The notes under the pieces: model-generated
What the model saw: only the letters and a program-made list of their open reading frames with translations
Databases searched by the model: none
Told to the model about the DNA's origin: nothing
Translations under genes and position numbers: made by a program
Shown: positions 37,969 to 46,100 of the stretch, piece by piece
How the letters are laid out: every line of letters starts with the position of its first letter
How positions within the stretch are numbered: the stretch's first letter is position 1
Source of the DNA: Prochlorococcus sp. HOT208_60m_813O14
Lineage (GTDB): Bacteria > Cyanobacteriota > Cyanobacteriia > PCC-6307 > Cyanobiaceae
Length of the DNA stretch: 62,428 nucleotides
Direction: 5' to 3'
NCBI GenBank assembly: GCA_002025945.1
Contig: MWOO01000144.1
Coordinates: 1 to 62,428 of the forward strand

Positions 37969-37976
37969 TAAGTCTC

Positions 37977-38135
37977 TTAAGGCTTACTATTTTGATTTTT
38001 GAATTTAAATTCAAAAAATGAAATTAATAAAATTAAGATACATCCTAAGCAACTTCCTAATAACCCAAAAACAATGGTTGTAAAGCCATCATCGTAACCA
38101 TATTGTAATTGTGGTAAGTGAGGGGGTATTGGCAT
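37977..38135 (-). CDS. 52-aa single-helix membrane protein
   Basis: MPIPPHLPQLQYGYDDGFTT, then a membrane helix (about residues 20-42) and a basic tail FKFKNQNSKP. The start codon shares its A with the stop of the upstream small gene (TAATG), indicating translational coupling. It converges with ychF. The N-terminal Pro-rich, aromatic segment suggests a conserved picocyanobacterial thylakoid or inner-membrane peptide; no family is recognised. Confidence 0.6.
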   Translation of the reverse strand: MPIPPHLPQLQYGYDDGFTTIVFGLLGSCLGCILILLISFFEFKFKNQNSKP

Positions 38136-38278
38136 TATTTTTCAACAGAATTTTCAATATCTTCCAGTAAATGTTTAGTTGATCTACTAAAACCATTAGT
38201 TTTTAAATAGTTTTGAGCCTCTCTAAATTTTTCAGCCACTCTTTTTGCATAAGGAGTATTCATGGAAGTTTGAGTCAT
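38135..38278 (-). CDS. 47-aa soluble helical protein
   Basis: MTQTSMNTPYAKRVAEKF..., a basic helical protein of 47 residues ending SVEK. TAATG overlap with the following membrane-peptide gene supports both as real and co-translated. Function unknown. Confidence 0.55.
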   Translation of the reverse strand: MTQTSMNTPYAKRVAEKFREAQNYLKTNGFSRSTKHLLEDIENSVEK

Positions 38279-38405
38279 TTTAAAAATGCGACTAATCTTA
38301 TAATGTGATTTAAGTAAACCTTTAATAAGTATTCAAAAATACAAGAATTTATAAATAGGATTTTTTACTCAGTAAAAAGGTATTCAAAAAATTTAATTAT
38401 AAAAA

Positions 38406-39788
38406 TTAATCGGTGATTGATTCGTATATAACCCTAATCAACATTCTTATTCCATCATCATTTTTTAGTTTTTCATAGGATGGCATTCCAGATTTATTAA
38501 ATTCCCTAAGATCTTCAAGTAATTCAGGATGAAATTGGAAGGTAAAAGATCTCCTTTTATGTTGTGTCTCATAATCTGTGTAGTTAATGCAAGTAGCAGA
38601 AACTTGTGTACATAGCTTCCCTTGTGCACTAGTGGAACAAACGATTTCAATTGAATCTGGTAGACTTAAAAGCCAAGAAAATTCAGAAACTGAGATATTC
38701 TTCCTTATTGGAGCAATTGCATTATGGAGTTTCCCGTAAGCCCAATTAGCAAATAATATTGCTTCTTCATTTACCTCGTCACTATGAAACATAACTATGT
38801 TTAAATTTTTTTCGAAAGTTACTGACTGTTCAACAATTCCTACATTTTGTTCACTCGTTAATTCATGATGCAATAGTAATTTTGGAAAATCTTTACTTTG
38901 ATGAATGCCATTATGAGAATAATGTAATAGTTCAACTTGACCAACTTCAGGAACTTCATTTAGGGCTACAGCAAAGCATGGATCATCCCAACCTTTAGCT
39001 ACTTCTATTTCAGGAATATCATCTTGAGTATCATCATCCTTATAAATAGATAAATTTTCTCCAGTATTTATTATTTCTTTGCAAGTATTTAAGAGGTTTT
39101 CGTAATGACACTGGGAACAGATAACTTCTGGCTTTATCAAATTTACGATCTGATTGGCTGCCTTTTTTATAAGCCTAATATGAGCCTGAGCAGCTAATTG
39201 ATGGCCAAGACATATAAATATAGATGGGGCAGTTTTGAGTCCTCTTGAAAGTATTAACTCTTCAGTTAATTCTTGTAATTCATCTAATGATATATTTAAA
39301 CCTTTAAAACTATTTGCATCTTTTACTGTTGGATGTCCTCCTTCAACAAAAACTGCTAATGAGTTTTGTAATAAATCAATTAATAATTTATTGTCGAGTT
39401 TTCCTGTCTTCCAAAGAGGTATAAGTATTGAGTCACAATCTGATATGAATTGGCATAGAGATGCAATATTAGAAGAAGCTCTTACATCTTCTCCAATTAA
39501 ATTCTTTCCAACATGATCTGCTGGTTCGATTATGCAAATAGAATTTTTTATGATGTTTGGATTCTGAACAATTTCTTTTAGATCTTCGTTGGTTTCTATT
39601 ACTCTTTCGTAAGGTGCTCCATTATCCCATTTCTTTTCAGTAAGAATTTTGGCTTTTTCATCGTGATAATTTTTCAAAAGACTTGGAGAAGTTCTATCGT
39701 TTATGAAATCTCCAAATAAAGTTTGAATAGATGAAAAATTAGATAATCCAGGTCTAAAGAATCCTGAATCTTTTCTTAGATTTTTCAT
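38406..39788 (-). CDS. Class I glutamine-amidotransferase-like protein, unknown function
   Basis: A 460-aa cytosolic protein. The nucleophile elbow FICLGHQLAAQ places Cys193, and QFHPEL places His420 and Glu422, a complete class I amidotransferase triad. About 225 residues separate Cys and His, compared with roughly 90-100 in ordinary GATase domains, so there is a large insertion. That insertion includes CSQCHYENLL and an acidic DDDTQDD stretch. There is no synthetase domain. I do not recognise a named family; it may hydrolyse a gamma-glutamyl bond or an ammonia donor. It is divergent from the Popeye-like gene, about 160 bp away. Confidence 0.8.
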   Translation of the reverse strand: MKNLRKDSGFFRPGLSNFSSIQTLFGDFINDRTSPSLLKNYHDEKAKILTEKKWDNGAPYERVIETNEDLKEIVQNPNIIKNSICIIEPADHVGKNLIGEDVRASSNIASLCQFISDCDSILIPLWKTGKLDNKLLIDLLQNSLAVFVEGGHPTVKDANSFKGLNISLDELQELTEELILSRGLKTAPSIFICLGHQLAAQAHIRLIKKAANQIVNLIKPEVICSQCHYENLLNTCKEIINTGENLSIYKDDDTQDDIPEIEVAKGWDDPCFAVALNEVPEVGQVELLHYSHNGIHQSKDFPKLLLHHELTSEQNVGIVEQSVTFEKNLNIVMFHSDEVNEEAILFANWAYGKLHNAIAPIRKNISVSEFSWLLSLPDSIEIVCSTSAQGKLCTQVSATCINYTDYETQHKRRSFTFQFHPELLEDLREFNKSGMPSYEKLKNDDGIRMLIRVIYESITD

Positions 39789-39946
39789 TTCTTGAATTTA
39801 TTACTTTATTTATAAGTTATATAGCTAATTATATTTAAAAATATAATTTTGAGTAAATCTTGATATAAGCACATTCTTTAACCTAGTATTTCAAAAATTA
39901 TTTATGCTTTTAATTAATAAGATCTTTAATTTCTTAATGGCTATAA

Positions 39947-40624
39947 ATGATTAACTTTATAATTACCCCAGATTATGTAGAGGCATTTTTAGGTACTTGT
40001 GAAGGCCTTTCATTTATTTGTACTTCATTAATAGCATTAAGATTCATAATTTTATTTTTATCAATCGCAAACTTTATTTTTTGTTTTTGGACAGGATTAG
40101 ATTCGGCTGAAAATTTATCAATACTATTTCTGGCGGTACTTCATTTTAGTTTGAATTTTTATATGATTAGCCATTACTACTATTCAAGATCAATAAAATG
40201 CTTGCCTTTGGGTTGGAGAGAAACATATAAGCAATATTTTTCTATTTTTCTCCCATTTGAATTTAAAAAAATGTTGAGTTTTGCAGAAATAGTGAAACAT
40301 AGTAATAAAAGTCCTCTTGAGTTAGTTAAAAAAGATAGTGAATTTGAATACTTATCATTTGTAATTGATGGTGGAGCGTCTATTACTTTAGAGAATGGTA
40401 AAGAAGTTGCTTCTCTCAAAAAAGGGGATTGGATTTCAGAATTTTCCTTTATAACAGGCGATAAGACCTCAGCAAATGTTATTTCAAAAGATATTTACGC
40501 AATAAGTTGGAGTAAATCAAAACTTCAAAAGATTAAAGATAGAAAACCAGAATTATTTGAAAAGTTAAATTCACTTATAGCTAAAAATCTCTGTTACAAG
40601 TTAGTAAGATCTAATAAAAAATAA
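39947..40624 (+). CDS. Popeye-like membrane protein with cyclic-nucleotide-binding fold
   Basis: A 225-aa protein: two or three membrane helices (about residues 22-48 and 55-77) followed by a cNMP-binding-type beta-barrel (residues 108-215). The phosphate-binding cassette reads GDWISEFSFITGDKTSANV. The fold and topology match bacterial Popeye-domain (POPDC-like) proteins. In catabolite-activator-type domains the Arg of PRSA contacts cAMP phosphate; here the position reads KTSA, so ligand binding is uncertain. It converges on an adenylate cyclase gene with a 30-bp gap, so it is a candidate sensor of that cyclase. Confidence 0.78.
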   Translation: MINFIITPDYVEAFLGTCEGLSFICTSLIALRFIILFLSIANFIFCFWTGLDSAENLSILFLAVLHFSLNFYMISHYYYSRSIKCLPLGWRETYKQYFSIFLPFEFKKMLSFAEIVKHSNKSPLELVKKDSEFEYLSFVIDGGASITLENGKEVASLKKGDWISEFSFITGDKTSANVISKDIYAISWSKSKLQKIKDRKPELFEKLNSLIAKNLCYKLVRSNKK

Positions 40625-40654
40625 AACTCTTCTTAAATTTTTCTCAAACTATTT

Positions 40655-42511
40655 TCAAAGAATTTCATAAACTTCCACAAGTGATTCTCTCCCTTTAACT
40701 TTGCATTCTCCCCAATTTTCAATATTATAATTTTCTTTTTTTAAAAACTTAAGACTATCTCCAGAAACAAGAATTCTGCAGTTATTGTTCATCTTCTCCT
40801 TATTTAGTGATTCAAGTCTGGCCGCTACATTTACGCTATCTCCGATTAGAGCATATTCAATCTTTTCAGCGCCTCCCATAGATCCAGTGATAATTTTTCC
40901 ACTATGAATCCCAATCCTTAAGCGTAGAGGCGGCAGATTTTTTTTGTTTGAATCCTCTATAAGAGAATCTATTGCATTTCTAATCTCAATAGCAGTTTTA
41001 ATTGAAGCATTGGAAGATTCCTCCAATGATTTTCTTACAGGTGCCCCGAAGACAGCAAGGAATCCGTCACCAGTAAACTTATTCACCATTCCTCCATTTT
41101 CTGAAATTATTTTTACAAACTTTTCCATACCATTATTAAGCCAGTCTAATAATTCTGTAGGAGTCATTTTCTCTGAAACACTACTAAAACTGACGGTGTC
41201 ACTAAATAGAATAGTTACAGGTAATTCGGTTCCTGGAAACTTGCCGTTCTCTATTAGTGAATCTTTTTGTTTCCATAATTCTTCCGCAACTTCTGGGGAT
41301 GTAGTTTGACCTAAAAGTTTTTGCATCAAAGCTTTTTGTTTTTGCTGTTCTGCGGCTTTTTTAACCCATGAAATTGTAGAAACTAAAATAATAGAAACAA
41401 TTGGTAGGGAAAATTCAATCCAATATCCTGAAATAAATGATATAAATACAGCTATTGATAAAAATGAAATTATGATTATTAAACCTAATAATCCATACAA
41501 AATTTTCTTACTTTTTTCTATATATAAAGCTGTCGATAATGTTAATAGAATTATTAGCAATAATTCTAATGTTGGATTTATGGTATTAATTTGTAGAGGA
41601 TTTCCATTTTGCAGAGAAAGAAGTTGATTCGCTCTATGCGCATGGATTTCGGCTCCACTTATATACATAAGTTGGCTATCTTTTATAAATCTGCTCGAAG
41701 GGAAAGCGAATATATCTTTAAGTGATGGTGCAGTTGCACCAATAACAACCATTTTATTTTTAAAAAAATTTTTAGAAAAGTTTTTATTTAGTATTGAATC
41801 GATACTATATTTTGGGACATAATTTGATCTTGGGTAGTCTATTAAAATTTGAAATCCATTTGAATCAACATTTGTATAACCTCCAGAATATTTTTTAATA
41901 GTGTTAATTTTCCCCTCACTAAATTGCTCATCTATATCAAAAATTTCATTATTTAATTTTTGATGAATTTCAACCATCCTGGAAGGAATGCTTACAAATT
42001 GTGGAGGCAAATTAAATTTCTTACGATCTACCCCTACTAAATTTCTTCGGATTACATTATCTACATCAACAGGGATATCATTAAAAGCCTGCCTCTCGAG
42101 AGGGAATTCTGGAATTGATGCTATCCCTTCTGCAACATTAAAAATACTAATTACCTTTGGATTTTCTTTGCTAAAGGAGGCAAGTTGATCTGCTCCTTTT
42201 CCTACTCCTACATTTCTATATAAGTCAAGAACGATACTTGAGGAGTCAGCTTTATCTAAATTATTAATTACTTCAAAAAGATAAATATCATCAATAGGCC
42301 AACCATATTTTTCAATATCTTTTTCAGTTATCCCAACAACAACAGTTTTAGATTCTGCTTTGTTTTTTTTAGGAAATTTATTTAATAATGAGTCATAAAT
42401 TATAAGATCAAGATTTTGTGTGACACCTCTAAAAGATAAAATGGAGCAAAACAGAATGACTAAAAAATAGAAACTTGAATTGACTGAGGCTTTTATTAAT
42501 TTCTTAAACAT
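40655..42511 (-). CDS. CHASE2-domain class III adenylate cyclase
   Basis: A 618-aa membrane enzyme. One N-terminal helix, an extracytoplasmic CHASE2 sensor (about residues 30-300, VVVGITEKDIEKYGWPI, MVVIGATAPSLKDIF), three C-terminal helices (about 312-380) and a cytosolic cyclase domain (430-618). Metal Asp438 and Asp482, substrate-specifying Lys478 and Asp558 and transition-state Arg565 are all present. The Lys/Asp pair predicts ATP, hence cAMP. It follows the DUF928 gene by 8 nt and is likely in one operon with the CHAT protein. The CHASE2 sensor faces the compartment into which those two are exported. Confidence 0.92.
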   Translation of the reverse strand: MFKKLIKASVNSSFYFLVILFCSILSFRGVTQNLDLIIYDSLLNKFPKKNKAESKTVVVGITEKDIEKYGWPIDDIYLFEVINNLDKADSSSIVLDLYRNVGVGKGADQLASFSKENPKVISIFNVAEGIASIPEFPLERQAFNDIPVDVDNVIRRNLVGVDRKKFNLPPQFVSIPSRMVEIHQKLNNEIFDIDEQFSEGKINTIKKYSGGYTNVDSNGFQILIDYPRSNYVPKYSIDSILNKNFSKNFFKNKMVVIGATAPSLKDIFAFPSSRFIKDSQLMYISGAEIHAHRANQLLSLQNGNPLQINTINPTLELLLIILLTLSTALYIEKSKKILYGLLGLIIIISFLSIAVFISFISGYWIEFSLPIVSIILVSTISWVKKAAEQQKQKALMQKLLGQTTSPEVAEELWKQKDSLIENGKFPGTELPVTILFSDTVSFSSVSEKMTPTELLDWLNNGMEKFVKIISENGGMVNKFTGDGFLAVFGAPVRKSLEESSNASIKTAIEIRNAIDSLIEDSNKKNLPPLRLRIGIHSGKIITGSMGGAEKIEYALIGDSVNVAARLESLNKEKMNNNCRILVSGDSLKFLKKENYNIENWGECKVKGRESLVEVYEIL

Positions 42512-42519
42512 ATCTTTAA

Positions 42520-43161
42520 TTAAGATAGTTTATTTAAACAAGAAACATCGATATCTTTCGCCCAGTTTTCATCAAAAAATTCACCAATTTGAAATTTCTC
42601 AGTTAAAGAACTTTGTGAAATATTTTTATCACAAAATTTAGAAAGCCAAGTCATTTTATCTTCTTGATTTTTATTTTTCTGATAACTTGATGGTGCAATT
42701 AAAGTTTGAGCAGGTGGTGAACTATCTTGTATAAAATTAAAGTCAAAACCCATATCAGTATTATCATTACAATCAAATGAAGATTCCAAAATAAAAGGAG
42801 CATCTTGGCTGGGAATTGAAATTAAAAATACTTTTTCTTTAGAAGCTTTTATTTTAAAATTATTTAAATTAATTTTATTTTTTTGTGTTTCTTTAAATTC
42901 TTTAAAGTTAATATTAATGTCTTTAGGATCATTTGAAGGCCCAATAATTAATGCAAAATGACCTAATTCATTTTGAAAAGCAATATTTGACTCTGGGACA
43001 AGATGCATTATTTTTCTTGCACTACATTCACCTCTAGTACCTCCTCCAACTCTTCTTCCAGGAAAAGCTAAACCAATATTTACCATCTCATCTTGGCCTT
43101 TTATCTTATTAGGAAAGATAAGTGATGAGAATATTAAAATAATAAATGCGAGATTTTTCAA
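42520..43161 (-). CDS. DUF928-family exported protein
   Basis: A 213-aa protein with a signal peptide (MKNLAFIILIFSSLIFPNKIKG, cleavage near 22) and the DUF928 hallmark PGRRVGGGTRGEC at residues 34-46. Four further Cys may form disulfides. DUF928 genes in cyanobacteria commonly neighbour CHASE2 and CHAT genes, as here: 38 nt after the CHAT gene and 8 nt before the cyclase. Function unknown; a periplasmic partner of the CHAT protein or ligand of CHASE2 is inference. Confidence 0.85.
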   Translation of the reverse strand: MKNLAFIILIFSSLIFPNKIKGQDEMVNIGLAFPGRRVGGGTRGECSARKIMHLVPESNIAFQNELGHFALIIGPSNDPKDININFKEFKETQKNKINLNNFKIKASKEKVFLISIPSQDAPFILESSFDCNDNTDMGFDFNFIQDSSPPAQTLIAPSSYQKNKNQEDKMTWLSKFCDKNISQSSLTEKFQIGEFFDENWAKDIDVSCLNKLS

Positions 43162-43199
43162 AGATCTAAAATCTTTATTTACTTAAGAATAACAATTTT

Positions 43200-46100
43200 T
43201 TACCAAGGCGAACCCATTAGTTCTATCCCTGCCCAGAAAAATGGGTTATTCAAACCATTTTTAATCAGCCTTTTTTGCGACAAGTTTAAATTTTCTAGTA
43301 GAGGTAAATTATTAAATCCTATTAATTTATTATCTTCTAAAGTTATAAGTTTTTGAGCAAAAAGTCTTCTAGTTAGCTGCATAGCTTCTGCCTTTGGAAT
43401 ACCCAAATCTAAAAACTTATACATTTGTACAAAATAAGCAGAGGTCATCACATCATCCACATACCAAAGTGTGCCGATGGCACTTTTTGCTCCAGCCTGT
43501 AGGGCTAAACCACTAAAACCTAATTCTGTTTCTGGATCACCTAAAGCAGTTCTACAAGCGCTAAAAACAACCAAATCTAGAGGATTGCCAATTCGTCCTT
43601 TTCTAAGAATTGAAAAATTATCTAGTGTAATTGGCGTTGTTCCTGAAAATAATCTTGATGCATTGGGACCTCCAGGTTTGAATTCAGCATGTGTAGCAAT
43701 ATGAATCGTGTCATATTTTTCCTGAATTGCTTTTTCAAAGAAACTTTCTGGAGTAAATTCTTTATTAAAAACTATTTCTTTGCTTTTTGTTCCTCCAATT
43801 TTTGATAATTCTTGTTCTACTAGCGGCAAAGGAGCAAGTTCTCTAAATTCTGAAGCTCCAATTGCCAGTAACTTTTTATCTTCACTATCAGAGACACTAA
43901 TATCTGTTAAACCCAAAGAAGGTGTAAGTGAAAAAGCATAGGAATCACCAAAGTAATTTTCACCATCGTGTAGAGCTGCGTAAGGTATTGCTTGCAGTCC
44001 TCTATCTGCAGAAATAAGTAGCGTAGTTACTTTTAATCTTTCTAGATCAGGTTTAATACTTTCAAAAATAATGTTATTCAACACTCTTGAAGGAGAAGAT
44101 TCAAGTTCTACATTCAAGTTTTCTTGTCGTGATAATTGTGAATATAAAAGTCCTAAATTTTTGCCAAATTCTTTCATTGATAATTCAACTCTTTTCCCAA
44201 TCACTTCGCCTTCAGATGGAATCAAGGTTACATCAAGAAAGGAATCTGTATTTTCTGTAGTAGTTTTTCCTGCCGCTTTAGTAAAACGGAGATGCATTAC
44301 AGCAGGCTCATATAAATTCTTTTCAAAAAATATTTTTGATGTGTTGGATCTTAAAGATTGGGAGTTGGAGGCAAATAATTTTTCTCCATAAAATAATTTT
44401 GAGAGAGATGAAGTATTTTTTATCTTTGATTTAGCTATTTTTATTTTTCGTTGTACATCAATTAGATTTGTTCCAGAATTAAGTGATTTATCTAAATTAA
44501 GAACATCAATTGTATTTGTTATATTTCTATTCATAAATTTATTTAAGTTCGCAAGGACTTCCTTATTTGGAACTTTTGCGAAGGCAATTCTCCTTGCTTG
44601 ATCAATAATTTCATTGCTTGATTCTTTATCTTTTTTGTTCCTATCTCCTGCTACTCTTGAGGGCTTTGAATCTTTTTCACCTGCTTTTTCAGAACTAGAA
44701 GATTCTTCATCACTAGATTTTTCCTCACCAGATTCATCACTACTAGATTCATCACTGCTAGTTTTCTCATCACTAGGTTCTGATTTGTTTTTATTTGAAT
44801 CCTTTTCTTCTGAGGAAGAACTATCGCCTCCACTATCGGAGGAAGAGCTATTATCACCATCACCTCCTAAGTCAGAGGTTGAGTTCTTACTTCCAGATTT
44901 AGAAGATTTGCTCTTTCTTCCTCCACCAGAAGAAGAGCCTCCCCCTTCACTACTAGAGGGAGAACTTGCTCCTGAAGATGGATTTGCTGGAGAGGATGAG
45001 TCACCCATGCCTTGAGAGCTATCGAGCTCTAAACTTACTCTTACTCCTTGACCTCCTATGCTTTTGGGTGGGGCAATATTACCGCCTGCAGAAACTCTCA
45101 TTGTTGAAGATGAACTACTACTACTACCAGGAGAAGCACTCCCCCTTCTACCAGCTGAAGACGGGTTAAAGGCAAGCGAAGAGGTTCCAGTACCTCCACT
45201 TCTTCTTGGCTCAGGACCTTGTGGAGAGAAGGCACTGAGTTTTGGAGGTTTTATTTTGATGCCTAAAAGAAAAGATTTCGCAGCATTGCCTGCAGAAACT
45301 CTCGTTGTTGAAGACGAACTCCCTCTACTACTTGCAGAAGAAGAACCTCCACTACTTGTTGGCGCAGGACTTTTTGGAGCAGGGGCAAATCCAAGGATTC
45401 CTGATGAAGTATTAGAAGGCGAAAGAAAGGCTAGATAATATAATGCTTCACTGGTATGGTTTTGTTCAGAATCTCTAGAACTTTCTTCATCAATATATGC
45501 AGAAAAAGAACTATCTGAAATTGATGTGGTTCTTACGTTAGAAGTGTCAGCTCCATCTCTAGTCGCCATTTTTACTATCAAAGCAGGCGTTGCAGAAAAA
45601 GTTGTGCCAAAACTTTGACTACCTATCGAATGTGTATATGAATTTGATGTCTCACCCACATCAATGGTGTGTGAACCATTGCTCTTATTAGAACCTTTTT
45701 CAATAGCGAGATAACCAATAGTTTCTTCTCCATGACCATCATGATAAAAAGATTCCTGTTCTTGCAGGCCAAGTACAAACGTTGTAGAAGTTACATTTCG
45801 AACTCTAGTAACTACCCAATTTGAATCATTAGTAGTTTGAACTTGAGTAAATACTGCAGGATTTGTTAGTGAAGAACCGATATTGAATGTTGATTCATGG
45901 GCATTACTAATAAGGTCATTACTTGAAACGGTCCCTAAGGTTATTTTTGTGCCATCAGACATTTCATAATTTCCAGCTTCACCAACAAAATATGATGCGG
46001 TTTCTGTTTGATGAGTCCCTTCGTGAGCCTCAGGTTCATCTATTTTTATTTGAAAAGAAGTAGAATTTACATTTTTGATCCTTGTAGTGACTGAGTCAGT

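Noticed and set aside
44614-45438. Two plus-strand ORFs of 126-133 codons opposite the CHAT gene
   Set aside because: They are the complement of Ser/Gly-rich codons and give only Leu/Glu/Ser repeats; no ribosome site and no family pattern.
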